Counted from the stretch's first letter, positions 1-9,391 are shown. The stretch: DNA of 64,000 bases from Pseudomonas sp. TH15 (GCF_016651105.1 NZ_JAEKEL010000002.1:186001-250000), one strand, 5' to 3'. The notes: generated from the sequence alone by a model not told the origin. Program-made: numbers and translations.

Positions 1-712
1 CCTTGGTCTTCATGATGTGCGCGGCAGCAGAGTCAGCATTGAGGGTTACCGGAATGCCTTCATTGGCCAATTCCCACGCGGTCAACCGCGAACCTTGCAG
101 CCAGGGACGGGTTTCGTCGGCGTAGACGCGCTCGACCATGCCCTCGATAAACGCGCCGCGAATGACGCCCAGTGCCGTGCCGAAACCGCCAGTGGCCAAA
201 GCGCCAGTGTTGCAGTGGGTCAGGATCGCCTGAGCGTTGCCCTGATGCTTACGGATCAGGTCGACACCCAGTTGCGCCATGGTCAGGTTGGCTTCGCGGT
301 CGCTTTCGTGGATGGCGATAGCTTCAGCCTCCAGCGCCGCCAGAGGGTCTGCATCTCCCTTGAGACGATCCAGGCGATCCCGCATGCGACTCAAGGCCCA
401 GAACAGATTCACCGCCGTCGGACGGGAATCGGCCAGCACCGCGTAGTCCTCCTCCCACGCTGCCTGCCAGTCACCGCCCTCGGCAATTCGGGCGCGGGCT
501 GACAACACCATGGCATACGCGGCGCTGATGCCAATCGCCGGCGCACCGCGCACCACCATCGAACGAATGGCTTCGGCCACGCCAGCAGCGCTGGTGTAGG
601 CGATCCAGGTTTCCTCGAACGGCAAAATACGCTGATCCAGCAGGTACAGGGCGCCATCACGCCAATCGATGGCCTTCACCTTCTCCGCAGCCAACAGTCG
701 ATCGCGCATCAT
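1..712 (-). CDS. mtnA: methylthioribose-1-phosphate isomerase, C-terminus cut by window edge
   Basis: Isomerises 5-methylthioribose-1-phosphate to methylthioribulose-1-phosphate in the methionine salvage pathway (cytoplasm). The minus-strand reading begins (M)MRDRLLAAEKVKAIDW and continues with family hallmarks RGAPAIGISAAYAM, and THCNTGALATGG carrying the conserved active-site Cys. About 237 codons are present and the rest lies beyond base 1. Two adjacent ATGs (709 and 712) are possible; a GGGG tract just upstream serves either. It is divergent from the MTA deaminase gene at 818, which acts earlier in the same salvage route, so the pair likely shares a control region. Identification is confident. 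Confidence 0.9.
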   Translation of the reverse strand, partial: MMRDRLLAAEKVKAIDWRDGALYLLDQRILPFEETWIAYTSAAGVAEAIRSMVVRGAPAIGISAAYAMVLSARARIAEGGDWQAAWEEDYAVLADSRPTAVNLFWALSRMRDRLDRLKGDADPLAALEAEAIAIHESDREANLTMAQLGVDLIRKHQGNAQAILTHCNTGALATGGFGTALGVIRGAFIEGMVERVYADETRPWLQGSRLTAWELANEGIPVTLNADSAAAHIMKTK

Positions 713-817
713 TCACCCCGCACTCATGAACAAAAGCCGCCGATTATAGCGATCCCCCCGCGAAGACGCTCGGGTATACTTCGCCATCCTTTACAAAAGC
801 ACTGGAACCGACCCTCG

Positions 818-2152
818 ATGCCGAAACCTGCCGTTGCGCTCGACTTATTATTGCTGCCGACCTGGCTGGTACCCGTCGAACCCGCAGGCGTGGTCCTCAA
901 AGAGCACGGCCTGGGTATCCGCGACGGTCGCATCGTGTTTATCGGCCCGCGTGCCGAAGCGCTGAAGTGTAACGCGACTGAAATTCGTGAGCTGCCAGAT
1001 GTTTTGCTCAGCCCCGGCCTGATCAACGCCCATGGCCACGCGGCGATGACGCTGTTCCGCGGCCTGGCCGATGATTTGCCGTTGATGACTTGGCTGGAAA
1101 ACCACATCTGGCCGGCCGAGGCCAAATGGGTCGATGAAGATTTCGTGCGCGATGGCACGGATCTGGCCATCGCCGAGCAAATAAAAGGGGGCATCACCTG
1201 CTTCTCTGACATGTATTTCTTCCCGAAGGTTGCCAGCGAGCGGGTGCATAACAGCGGTATTCGCGCGCAAATCGCGATTCCGATCCTCGATTTCCCGATT
1301 CCAGGTGCTGCCACTGCGGATGAAGCCATTCGTCAGGGCGTTGAACTGTTCGGCGATCTCAAGCACCACGAGCGGATCAAAATCACCTTCGGCCCCCACG
1401 CCCCCTACACTGTGGGCGACGAAAACCTGGAGAAAATCCGGGTAATCGCCGAGGAACTGGACGCGGCGATCCACATGCACGTCCATGAAACCGCCTTCGA
1501 AGTGCAGCAATCGCTCGAACAGCGCGGCGAACGCCCGCTGGCGCGCCTCGGTCGGCTGGGCTTGCTCGGTCCGCGCTTCCAGGCCGTTCACATGACCCAG
1601 ATCAGCGATGAAGACCTGGCGTTGCTGGTAGAAAGCAACACCAATGTGATTCATTGCCCGGAATCAAACCTGAAACTGGCCAGCGGCTTCTGCCCGGTGG
1701 AACGCCTGTGGCAGGCCGGGGTTAACGTCGCCGTCGGCACCGATGGCGCGGCCAGCAACAATGACCTGGACCTGCTCGGCGAAACCCGTACCGCCGCGTT
1801 GCTGGCCAAGGCTGTCGCCGGCTCGGCCACGGCGCTGGACGCCCACCGCGCCTTGCGCATGGCCACGCTCAACGGTGCCCGCGCGCTGGGAATCGAAGCT
1901 GAAGTCGGCTCGCTGGAAGTCGGCAAAGCCGCCGACATCGTCGCTTTCGACCTGTCCGGCCTGGCACAGCAACCGGTCTACGACCCGGTTTCGCAACTTA
2001 TTTACGCCACCGGCCGCGACTGCGTGAAACACCTTTGGGTCGCCGGCAAGCAACTGCTCGACGACCGGCGCCTGACGCGGCTGGATGAAGAACAACTGTG
2101 CGCCACGGCCAAGGCCTGGGGCCAACGCATCAGCGGCCATACAGAATCGTAA
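818..2152 (+). CDS. mtaD: 5-methylthioadenosine/S-adenosylhomocysteine deaminase (TRZ/ATZ amidohydrolase)
   Basis: 444-residue amidohydrolase-superfamily protein. The metal-binding HxH is visible at residues 72-74 (NAHGHAAM), with downstream HVHE and the VGTDGAASNND aspartate motif, which is the TRZ/ATZ family pattern. Family knowledge: the Pseudomonas orthologue deaminates methylthioadenosine to methylthioinosine, which is then phosphorolysed to the substrate of MtnA. The divergent mtnA gene next door fits this role. The ATG at 818 gives the usual family length. It could also act on S-adenosylhomocysteine or other purines; substrate is inferred from family and neighbourhood. It is followed after 58 bp by ubiG in the same orientation, probably as one transcription unit. 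Confidence 0.87.
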   Translation: MPKPAVALDLLLLPTWLVPVEPAGVVLKEHGLGIRDGRIVFIGPRAEALKCNATEIRELPDVLLSPGLINAHGHAAMTLFRGLADDLPLMTWLENHIWPAEAKWVDEDFVRDGTDLAIAEQIKGGITCFSDMYFFPKVASERVHNSGIRAQIAIPILDFPIPGAATADEAIRQGVELFGDLKHHERIKITFGPHAPYTVGDENLEKIRVIAEELDAAIHMHVHETAFEVQQSLEQRGERPLARLGRLGLLGPRFQAVHMTQISDEDLALLVESNTNVIHCPESNLKLASGFCPVERLWQAGVNVAVGTDGAASNNDLDLLGETRTAALLAKAVAGSATALDAHRALRMATLNGARALGIEAEVGSLEVGKAADIVAFDLSGLAQQPVYDPVSQLIYATGRDCVKHLWVAGKQLLDDRRLTRLDEEQLCATAKAWGQRISGHTES

Positions 2153-2210
2153 GCCCCCCGGACCGAACACCGGGGCAACAGGATTTTTCAAGTTTTAGAG
2201 GACTTAAACC

Positions 2211-2909
2211 ATGAGCAACGTCGACTACGCCGAAATCGCCAAATTCGAAGCCCTGGCCCATCGCTGGTGGGACCGCGAAAGCGAGTTTAAACCGCTGCAC
2301 GACATCAACCCGCTGCGGGTCAACTGGATTGACGAACGAGTCAACCTGGCCGGCAAGAAAGTCCTCGACGTCGGTTGCGGCGGCGGCATCCTCAGCGAAG
2401 CCATGGCTCAGCGCGGCGCTACCGTCATGGGCATCGACATGGGCGAAGCACCGCTGGCGGTCGCGCAACTGCATCAGCTGGAATCCGGCGTGACGGTCGA
2501 ATACCGGCAGATCACCGCCGAAGCCCTGGCCGAGGAAATGCCCGAGCAATTCGACGTGGTCACTTGCCTGGAAATGCTCGAACACGTGCCGGACCCATCC
2601 TCGGTGATCCGCGCTTGCTTCCGCATGGTCAAGCCTGGCGGCCAGGTGTTCTTCTCCACCATCAACCGCAACCCGAAGGCGTACCTGTTCGCCATCATCG
2701 GCGCCGAATACATCATGAAGCTGCTGCCGCGCGGCACCCATGACTTCAAGAAATTCATTCGCCCGTCCGAACTGGGCGCCTGGAGCCGCATGGCCGGCCT
2801 GACCGTCAAGGACATCATCGGCCTGACGTACAACCCGCTGACCAAGCACTACAAACTGGCGGCCGACGTGGACGTCAACTACATGATCCAGACCTTGCGC
2901 GAGGAGTAA
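2211..2909 (+). CDS. ubiG: ubiquinone biosynthesis O-methyltransferase UbiG
   Basis: SAM-dependent methyltransferase performing both O-methylations of the ubiquinone head group. 232 residues, the normal UbiG length. It opens MSNVDYAEIAKFEALAHRWW, typical of UbiG, followed by the class I SAM motif VLDVGCGGGILSE (about residues 49-61) and CLEMLEHVPDP. The C-terminal RGTHDFKKFIRPSEL and TYNPLTKHY segments are also typical. The stop lies only 4 bases before the mupP start, implying translational coupling in an ubiG-mupP operon. Cytoplasmic, possibly membrane-associated through the Ubi complex. High confidence. Confidence 0.95.
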   Translation: MSNVDYAEIAKFEALAHRWWDRESEFKPLHDINPLRVNWIDERVNLAGKKVLDVGCGGGILSEAMAQRGATVMGIDMGEAPLAVAQLHQLESGVTVEYRQITAEALAEEMPEQFDVVTCLEMLEHVPDPSSVIRACFRMVKPGGQVFFSTINRNPKAYLFAIIGAEYIMKLLPRGTHDFKKFIRPSELGAWSRMAGLTVKDIIGLTYNPLTKHYKLAADVDVNYMIQTLREE

Positions 2910-2913
2910 GCCG

Positions 2914-3585
2914 ATGCGAATCAGAGCAGTCCTTTTCGACATGGACGGCACTCTGCTCGACACCGCGCCGGACTTCATTGCCATCTGCCAGGCGATGCGT
3001 GCCGATCGCGGCTTGCCGCCGATGAATGACAAGCACGTTCGCGACGAGATTTCCGGCGGCGCCAAGGCGATGGTCGCGGTGACGTTCTCCATGGACCCGG
3101 AATCGCCGGGATTCGAGCAATTGCGCCTGGAGTTTCTGGAGCGTTACCTCAAGGATTGCGCAGTTCACAGCAAACTCTTTGACGGCATGGGCGAACTGCT
3201 GGCCGACATCGAGAAGGCCAACCTGATCTGGGGCGTGGTCACCAACAAGCCGCTGCGCTTTGCCGAACCGATCATGCAGCAACTGGGGCTGGCGGAGCGC
3301 TCTGCGCTGCTGATCTGCCCGGATCACGTAAAGAACAGCAAGCCTGACCCGGAGCCATTGATCCTGGCGTGCAAGATGCTCAATCTGGACCCGGCCAGCG
3401 TGTTGTTTGTCGGCGATGATTTGCGTGATATCGAGTCTGGTCGCGATGCTGGCACCAAGACTGCTGCCGTGACGTATGGCTACATCCATCCGGACGATAA
3501 CCCGCGGCATTGGGGTGCGGACGTGGTGGTGGATCATCCGCTGGAGTTGCGCAAGGTTCTGGATAGCGCGCTCTGCAGTTGCTGA
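2914..3585 (+). CDS. mupP: N-acetylmuramic acid 6-phosphate phosphatase MupP (HAD family)
   Basis: 223-residue HAD phosphatase with nucleophile motif FDMDGTLLDT (residues 8-17), motif II VVTNKP and motif IV VGDDLRDIESG. Older annotations call such proteins phosphoglycolate phosphatase. In Pseudomonas the gene directly after ubiG is MupP, which dephosphorylates MurNAc-6-P in the AmgK/MurU peptidoglycan-recycling route that bypasses de novo UDP-MurNAc synthesis and affects fosfomycin and beta-lactam response. Assignment to MupP rather than Gph rests on this ubiG-mupP-yciK gene order. It starts 4 bases after the ubiG stop. Confidence 0.85.
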   Translation: MRIRAVLFDMDGTLLDTAPDFIAICQAMRADRGLPPMNDKHVRDEISGGAKAMVAVTFSMDPESPGFEQLRLEFLERYLKDCAVHSKLFDGMGELLADIEKANLIWGVVTNKPLRFAEPIMQQLGLAERSALLICPDHVKNSKPDPEPLILACKMLNLDPASVLFVGDDLRDIESGRDAGTKTAAVTYGYIHPDDNPRHWGADVVVDHPLELRKVLDSALCSC

Positions 3586-3593
3586 TCAAGGTC

Positions 3594-3666
3594 AAAAGAT
3601 CGCAGCCTGCAGCAGCTCCTACAGGTTGTGATTATCTGTAGGAGCTGCCGCAGGCTGCGATCTTTT
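3594..3666. repeat. REP-type inverted repeat (GATCGCAGCCTGC family)
   Basis: Imperfect palindrome between mupP and the SDR gene. The left arm AAAAGATCGCAGCCTGCAGC pairs with the right arm ending GCAGGCTGCGATCTTTT, around a short AT-rich centre. The same family recurs at 38139-38212. These are dispersed repeats of fluorescent pseudomonads; here it could also act as an mRNA stabiliser or attenuator between cotranscribed genes. Confidence 0.85.
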
Positions 3667-3694
3667 AGCGTTTAAATGGATTGTGAGGTTTTTT

Positions 3695-4435
3695 ATGTTT
3701 GATTATTCCGCCCGCCCTGAATTGCTCAAGGACCGGGTCATCCTGGTCACCGGTGCTGGCCGTGGCATCGGTGCTGCCGCCGCGAAGACCTATGCCGCCC
3801 ACGGCGCCACCGTATTGCTGCTGGGCAAGACCGAAGCCAACCTGACTCAGGTCTACGACGAAATCGAAGCGGCCGGTCACCCACAACCAGCCGTGATCCC
3901 GTTCAATCTGGAAACCGCCCTGCCCCATCAATACGATGAGTTGGCAGCGATGATCGAGACCGAGTTCGGCCATATTGATGGCCTGTTGCACAACGCCTCG
4001 ATCATTGGTCCGCGCACGCCGATCGAGCAGTTGTCCGGCGAAAACTTCATGCGGGTCATGCATGTCAACGTCAACGCCATGTTCATGCTCACCAGCACCT
4101 TGTTGCCGCTGCTCAAGCTCTCGCAGGACGCCTCCGTGGTGTTCACCTCCAGCAGCGTCGGGCGCAAGGGTCGGGCGTATTGGGGAGCTTATGGCGTGTC
4201 CAAGTTTGCCACCGAAGGCTTGATGCAAACGCTGGCCGACGAGGTCGACACCGTGGCACCGGTACGCTCCAACAGCATCAACCCCGGCGCGACCCGCACC
4301 AGCATGCGCGCCCAGGCGTATCCCGGTGAAAACCCGCAGAACAACCCAACGCCTGAGGAGATCATGCCGGTCTACCTTTACCTGATGGGCCCGGACAGCA
4401 CCGGCATCAACGGCCAGGCATTCAACGCCCAGTAA
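3695..4435 (+). CDS. YciK-family short-chain dehydrogenase/reductase
   Basis: 246-residue SDR. The NAD(P)-binding motif VTGAGRGIGAA lies near the N-terminus, NNAS-type LLHNASIIGP follows, and the catalytic triad is SSSVG...YGVSK. It ends with the YciK-like tail MPVYLYLMGPDSTGINGQAF. The ATG at 3695 is preferred over the in-frame GTG at 3683 because GTGAGG at 3683-3688 is itself a good ribosome-binding site 6 bases upstream. The YciK family is conserved beside ubiG/mupP in pseudomonads, but its substrate is not established. Cytoplasmic. Confidence 0.82.
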   Translation: MFDYSARPELLKDRVILVTGAGRGIGAAAAKTYAAHGATVLLLGKTEANLTQVYDEIEAAGHPQPAVIPFNLETALPHQYDELAAMIETEFGHIDGLLHNASIIGPRTPIEQLSGENFMRVMHVNVNAMFMLTSTLLPLLKLSQDASVVFTSSSVGRKGRAYWGAYGVSKFATEGLMQTLADEVDTVAPVRSNSINPGATRTSMRAQAYPGENPQNNPTPEEIMPVYLYLMGPDSTGINGQAFNAQ

Positions 4436-4810
4436 CGGCCGTGCGTCGCTTTTGTGCTGCGGCATTTTATTGCCGCTGCACGCTTCAACCGCTGCAACCC
4501 CTGCCCTTTACAGTCAAACAAATGCCGCCGAACTGCGCGGCACTTCTTCAAAAGCATCCTAACCAAATGATTTAGAACGGCTTTTATCCGAATGAACCGA
4601 ATGGCACGACTTTCGCTCTAATTTTGTTCAGACACGCAGTGTGAAAGCAGTTGGCAGCAGCGCCTGAGTCGGCAGGTTACTAATCTTCGACAAAGCGGAC
4701 TAGACTCGGACCAAATGTCCTACGGGACTGATGGACCAGTATGACGCGCAGCCCAAAGCCGCTCTCACCCAGCCTGTAAGACAGCCTTACTGCTTAGGGG
4801 CTCACGCCAT
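4436..4810. other. 375-bp intergenic region / leader of the GGDEF gene
   Basis: No convincing ORF. The proximal part is moderately AT-rich (around 4550-4640), suitable for a promoter. A compact hairpin GTCC-TAC-GGGAC lies near 4717-4728 within a C/A-rich leader that runs to the GGDEF start at 4811. No poly-T terminator for the upstream SDR gene and no recognisable riboswitch were seen. Confidence 0.4.
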
Positions 4811-5737
4811 ATGAAATCACCTTCCCAGACCAACGCAATTGACTTCGATAGCGCCAAATTGCAACGCCTGGGCTTTGGTCAGCAGCCTCCTCTTCCGGAA
4901 CGGCCGGTCAGTCTTGCGCAATTGCGTCAGCAACTGAGCTTGCAGCTGCAAACCAGTCTTGAGCCGCAACGCATTCTCGGGCTCTTTTTTCGTGAAATTC
5001 AGCGTCTAGTACCGCTCGATGCCTTGGGCTATCAGCACAAGGCCAGTGACTTGCGGCTGGAGTTTGGTCTTCGCGGTCATCATTCGGTCAGCTACAGCCT
5101 GAGCCATGAAGGTGAACATCTGGGTGAACTGGTGTTCCGCCGCAATCAGCGTTTCAGCGAGCAGGAACTGGGCAACCTGGAGTCGCTGCTGTCTGCACTG
5201 CTCTATCCAATGCGTAACGCCCTGCTCTACCGCGCAGCGACCCAAAGTGCCTTGCGTGACCCGCTCACCGACACCGGCAACCGCGTTGCCATGGACCAGA
5301 CCCTGCAACGGGAAATCGAAATGTCGCGGCGGCATTTGCAGCCCTTGTCGTTGCTGATGCTCGATATCGACCACTTCAAACGCGTCAATGACAGCCATGG
5401 GCACAGCGCTGGTGATGAAGTGCTCAAAGCGGTTGCCGCCTCGATCAAGGGCCAATTGCGCAACGTGGACATGGTGTTTCGGTTTGGCGGCGAGGAGTTT
5501 TTGATTCTGCTGTCCAACACCACTCGGGAAGCGGCGGCCATGGTCGGCGAGCGCCTGCGGTTTGCCGCCCAGGCTCAGGAGTATCACGCCGATGGCCAGT
5601 TGATCGAGCTGACCGTTAGCCTGGGTTGTTCGACCCTGCTGCCCGGTGAATCCGCCGAGAGCCTGTTGCGCCGAGCCGACAGTGCGCTGTACGTGGCCAA
5701 GCGCGAGGGGCGCAATCGACTGGCGATGGCGGGCTGA
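4811..5737 (+). CDS. GGDEF diguanylate cyclase with N-terminal sensor-like domain
   Basis: 308 residues. The N-terminal half (about 30-150) has no membrane segment and resembles a degenerate GAF-like sensor. The C-terminal half is a GGDEF domain: DPLTDTGNRVAMDQ, then MLDIDHFKRVNDSHGHSAGDE (metal-binding Asp), then active-site GGEEF at residues 226-230. An RNVD tetrad at 217-220 sits exactly where the RxxD inhibitory I-site occurs, so product feedback inhibition by c-di-GMP is likely. Predicted to synthesise c-di-GMP in the cytoplasm. The start codon has only a weak upstream AGGGG. Signal unknown. Confidence 0.88.
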   Translation: MKSPSQTNAIDFDSAKLQRLGFGQQPPLPERPVSLAQLRQQLSLQLQTSLEPQRILGLFFREIQRLVPLDALGYQHKASDLRLEFGLRGHHSVSYSLSHEGEHLGELVFRRNQRFSEQELGNLESLLSALLYPMRNALLYRAATQSALRDPLTDTGNRVAMDQTLQREIEMSRRHLQPLSLLMLDIDHFKRVNDSHGHSAGDEVLKAVAASIKGQLRNVDMVFRFGGEEFLILLSNTTREAAAMVGERLRFAAQAQEYHADGQLIELTVSLGCSTLLPGESAESLLRRADSALYVAKREGRNRLAMAG

Positions 5738-5759
5738 GCGTTCACGAACAATACAAAAC

Positions 5760-5853
5760 AATGTGGGAGCGGGCTTGCTCGCGAAAGCAGTGTGACAGTC
5801 GACTTAAATGGTGACTGTCAGTCCGTCTTCGCGAGCAAGCCCGCTCCCACATT
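5760..5853. repeat. REP inverted repeat (GTGGGAGCGGGCTTGCTCGC family)
   Basis: Two inverted copies of the common fluorescent-Pseudomonas REP: AATGTGGGAGCGGGCTTGCT... and the complementary ...AGCAAGCCCGCTCCCACATT, separated by a short linker with its own small palindrome (GACAGTC/GACTGTC). It lies between the convergent GGDEF and TenA-like genes, where it may help terminate both transcripts. Confidence 0.9.
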
Positions 5854-5874
5854 AGGTTGTGTGTTGCAGTTAGA

Positions 5875-6669
5875 TCAGCTTTCAGCCAGCGCCATCCGCC
5901 CACGAACTACCGGCGCCCGTTCCGCGTGTTCCTGCTGCATGCAGCGCTCCAGAAACAGAAACATGTAGTCGTAGCTTTTGCACACAGCCTGGCGCAGTTC
6001 CACTTGCAGGGATTTGCTCGGGTTCTGGCCCGCCAGGGTGCAGATGATTTCCAGCGCTTCCCACGGGTGGGCATCGTCGTACTGGGCGTGCATCTTCAGC
6101 CACTTCATGGCCCGCTTGCGATCTTCCTCAGGGAAGGCTGCCGCGTACACGCCACTGGAACAGACCAGCGCCGACCACTCCCCGGTCGCGCCCTCAATGG
6201 CGTAGTTGGTAGCGGCGATGGCCACGATCAGCGAATCCGCTGAACTTGTGTGCCAGCACCAGTGGCTCAACGCATGAAGCTCCGGGGGCACTTGTTGCGC
6301 TTGCAGATCTTCCAGGCTGACACCGTGAGCCCGACTCCAGTGCACCCAGTAATCGGCGTGGTTCAGTTCGACGCGAATGTTACGCATCAACCAGCGGCGC
6401 GCCATGTCTTCACCAGGATGGCGGGCAAAGCGGGTTTTAGTCAGGTTTTGTGCCATATACAACGCGAACTGCTCGACTACCGGCCAGCCACCTATCAGGT
6501 ACTGACGCATCGTCTTGGCGCTGAGTTTGTTATCTCGCATGCGCTGATACAGTTCGTGCTCGACAACCCGACGTTTGCTCTCGCTGCAATCCTGGATCAG
6601 TTGCTGAGCCCAGGCGGGATAACTTGCAGCTTCCATGAGTGGTCCGGTTCGGTTGAATGTGTCGATCAC
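5875..6669 (-). CDS. TenA/PqqC-like (heme-oxygenase-fold) iron-containing redox enzyme family protein
   Basis: 264-residue all-helical protein often mislabelled a TenA transcriptional regulator. Candidate metal ligands are visible: a Glu in VVEHELYQRM, ELNHADYW (E-x2-H), and HAQYDDAHPWEALE (H-x3-D-x2-H), the pattern of heme-oxygenase-like diiron proteins. The GTG start at 6669 is supported by AAGGAG 7 bases upstream; an internal ATG (residue 12) is a weaker alternative. It is transcribed leftward, just downstream of the RbdA-like gene with a 46-bp gap, and may be cotranscribed with it. Substrate unknown. Confidence 0.72.
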   Translation of the reverse strand: MIDTFNRTGPLMEAASYPAWAQQLIQDCSESKRRVVEHELYQRMRDNKLSAKTMRQYLIGGWPVVEQFALYMAQNLTKTRFARHPGEDMARRWLMRNIRVELNHADYWVHWSRAHGVSLEDLQAQQVPPELHALSHWCWHTSSADSLIVAIAATNYAIEGATGEWSALVCSSGVYAAAFPEEDRKRAMKWLKMHAQYDDAHPWEALEIICTLAGQNPSKSLQVELRQAVCKSYDYMFLFLERCMQQEHAERAPVVRGRMALAES

Positions 6670-6715
6670 TGTTCGGCTCCTTTTGATTTGTGATTGTAAG
6701 GATCAGCAAGAGATT

Positions 6716-9175
6716 TCAACGGAACGTGCCAGGCGCCTTGAATAACAGCGGTTGCGGTCTGGCGGGACGACTTTGCAAGCTATCGCAGGTAAACAGTTGC
6801 GGGCGTTCGATGACATACCCTTGAGCGTAATCCACACCGATCTCGAGCAACGCCTGCTCGATCTGGGGTGTCTCGACAAACTCGGCAATGGTGCGTTTAC
6901 CCATGACATGGCCGATGTGATTGATCACCTCGACCATAGCGCGGTTAATCGGGTCGTCCAGCATATCCTTTACGAAACTCCCGTCGATCTTCAAGAAGTC
7001 TACAGGTAAATGTTTCAAGTAAGCGAACGAGGACATTCCGGCGCAAAAGTCATCTAGCGAGAAGTGGCAACCTAAACCTTTGAGTTCATTAATAAATCTG
7101 ATTGCACTTCCTAAATTCGCAATAGCGCTGGTTTCTGTAATTTCAAAACAAATCATTTCAGGAGGAATAGCGTAAGTAACAAACTGTTCACGCAGGAAGT
7201 CCAGGAACGCCTCATCTCCGATAGTAATGCCTGACAGATTAATCGCACACATGGCCAACGGGCCTTTGCGCTGTTCGGCAATACATTGGGCAATGATCTT
7301 GAATACGTTCTCCACAACCCAGCGATCCAGCGACGTCATCAGCCCATAACGCTCAGCGGCCGGGATGAAACTGTCGGGCAAAATCATCCGCCCGGCCTCG
7401 TCATGCAGCCGCAGCAGTATTTCGATATGCCCACCGCCCTGCTCGACATGCCCCAAAGGAGCGATTTCCTGGGCGTACAGGCAGAACCGGTTTTCTTCCA
7501 GCGCCATGTGCAAACGCTGCACCCAGGCCATTTCACCAAAACGCAGAGACAGTTCCGAGTCGTCGGCATGGTAGACCTGAACCCGGTTGCGGCCCTTTTC
7601 CTTGGCCATGTAACAGGCCATATCAGCGGCGCGCAGCGAGGATTCGAGCGTGGTGGGTGTCTGCGCTACATGGACCAGACCGATGCTGACGGTGGTCAGG
7701 AACGGCCGGCCTTTCCAGACAAAATGCAGGTTTTGCACGGTCTGGCGCAGTACCTCGGCGATTTTCTCCGCATGCTCCGGTGCGCAGTTCTCCAACAGGA
7801 TGCCGAATTCGTCGCCACCCAATCTGGCCAGGGTGTCGCCTTCGCGCAAACCGGATTGCAGCAAGGCGCAGATATGCCGCAGCAATTCGTCGCCCGCCGC
7901 ATGGCCGCAGGTGTCGTTGACCAGTTTGAACTGGTCCAGGTCGAGGAACATCAAGGCGTGGCGCCCCGGCTGCCGTGTCAGGTTGTGCAGCGCCTGCTCC
8001 AGGCGATATTCGAATTCGCGGCGGTTGGCCAGCCCGGTCAGGGCGTCGTGGGTGGCCTGCCAGGACAGATTGGCGATGTATTGCCGTTCCTGGGTCATGT
8101 CATGCAGCACCAGCACGGTGCCGCTGACCTTGCCGGCGTTGCGGATCGGTGCGCCGACCAGGGTCACCGACACGGTGCTGCCATCCAGACGCTGGATCAG
8201 TTTGGAATGCTCGCTGCCGCCGCTGAGCTGGCCACTCAAGATGTGCTCGATCAAGGTAAAGCCGTCGGCCTGGGCGTTCTCGTCCAGCAGATTGAACAGC
8301 GCGGCCAAGGGCAACCCCGTGGCCTGCTCGGCTTTCCAGTGGGTCATGGCCTCGGCTGCCGGATTCATGTAGGCAATCGCCCCTTCGACATCCGTGGTGA
8401 TCACGCCATCGCCAATTGACTGCAGGGTGATCTGCGCCCGGTCTTTCTCCAGTTGCAGGGCCTCGGCGAAGGCGTGGCGCTGTTTGAGCAGTTTGTGAGT
8501 GCGCAGCAACGCCAGGACGATCAACCCCAGCGCAGTGGCCAGGTTGGTCACCAGCAACAGCCGCAGAATCACCCGCGAGCCCTCGCCCAATGCATCACTG
8601 AAGGCCTTGGCGGCCGGGGTTACGCCGTCGTTAATCGCAAAAATCTGATCCTTCCAGCGCTTGATGTCGGCAGAGGTGGCCTGATTATCGACGACACCCT
8701 GGTGCATCTCCCGAGCAACGTCATCGAGTTGCACCAGGTAAGCGTCGCCCACGGTCCAGCGATCAATGGCCTTTTCCAGATAACTGAAATGCCGGAAGTT
8801 CAGGTACAGCCAGATCAGGCTGGAGACGTCGTCCGGGTGATTGCCGCCCTTGAGAATCCCCACCCGCGCGGCGTCGAGATCCGGCGGCTGCTTGTCCAGC
8901 GCCAGACGCAACTCATGCCCGCCCTGAGGCACGGCAATTGCGTTCTGGTATTTGAGGAAGATCGCCTCATCGCGGCTGTCGGCGTAGAGATTGAGGTAAT
9001 AAATGGCGTCTTTCTGGCCCTTGGACCACAGGCTTTCACCGGCCACATAGCCGCGAACCGCCGACAGCACATACAGGCTGACGCCACCGAGCAACGCTTG
9101 AAATAGCACGACGGCGATAAACGGCCAGACGATGCCCAACAATCGTGGCGTTCCGAGAGTCCGTTTTGGCTTCAT
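6716..9175 (-). CDS. rbdA: RbdA-like membrane PAS-GGDEF-EAL c-di-GMP phosphodiesterase
   Basis: 819 residues, close to the RbdA length as I recall it. Order: TM segment about 12-36, periplasmic sensor about 40-200, second TM about 203-226, PAS about 240-360, GGDEF with RLGGDEF (GGDEF at 453-457) and RxxD I-site REGD at 444-447, then EAL. EAL catalytic signatures are present: Glu585 in IEILLR, CAINLSG, EITETSAI, DDFCAG, KIDGSFV, AEFVE and QGYVIERP. The signature reads EIL rather than EAL, but the metal-binding Glu is kept. Family knowledge: RbdA lowers c-di-GMP to promote biofilm dispersal. In P. aeruginosa rbdA adjoins the ABC transporter seen here at 13542; in this genome the giant toxin-like gene separates them. 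Confidence 0.82.
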   Translation of the reverse strand: MKPKRTLGTPRLLGIVWPFIAVVLFQALLGGVSLYVLSAVRGYVAGESLWSKGQKDAIYYLNLYADSRDEAIFLKYQNAIAVPQGGHELRLALDKQPPDLDAARVGILKGGNHPDDVSSLIWLYLNFRHFSYLEKAIDRWTVGDAYLVQLDDVAREMHQGVVDNQATSADIKRWKDQIFAINDGVTPAAKAFSDALGEGSRVILRLLLVTNLATALGLIVLALLRTHKLLKQRHAFAEALQLEKDRAQITLQSIGDGVITTDVEGAIAYMNPAAEAMTHWKAEQATGLPLAALFNLLDENAQADGFTLIEHILSGQLSGGSEHSKLIQRLDGSTVSVTLVGAPIRNAGKVSGTVLVLHDMTQERQYIANLSWQATHDALTGLANRREFEYRLEQALHNLTRQPGRHALMFLDLDQFKLVNDTCGHAAGDELLRHICALLQSGLREGDTLARLGGDEFGILLENCAPEHAEKIAEVLRQTVQNLHFVWKGRPFLTTVSIGLVHVAQTPTTLESSLRAADMACYMAKEKGRNRVQVYHADDSELSLRFGEMAWVQRLHMALEENRFCLYAQEIAPLGHVEQGGGHIEILLRLHDEAGRMILPDSFIPAAERYGLMTSLDRWVVENVFKIIAQCIAEQRKGPLAMCAINLSGITIGDEAFLDFLREQFVTYAIPPEMICFEITETSAIANLGSAIRFINELKGLGCHFSLDDFCAGMSSFAYLKHLPVDFLKIDGSFVKDMLDDPINRAMVEVINHIGHVMGKRTIAEFVETPQIEQALLEIGVDYAQGYVIERPQLFTCDSLQSRPARPQPLLFKAPGTFR

Positions 9176-9391
9176 GAGGTCCCTTGCATAGGCACTGCCC
9201 TGATCATCCTTTGCAACCAGACCACACCCTAGACTAGGAGGCGATCCCGGTTACGGCAAGAAGCGGATAAGCCTCATTGCAGTCCGGCGGCACGTATATA
9301 TATGTACCGCCATCGCTACGGCAAGACTCGATTTACTGGGCACTTCAGGTTTCCCCTTCTGTTGGAGGAAACCCTACGCAAGGAGTGCGAC

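Noticed and set aside
9302..9391. N-terminal extension of the giant deaminase protein
   Set aside because: No Shine-Dalgarno for 9302; AAGGAG precedes 9392.
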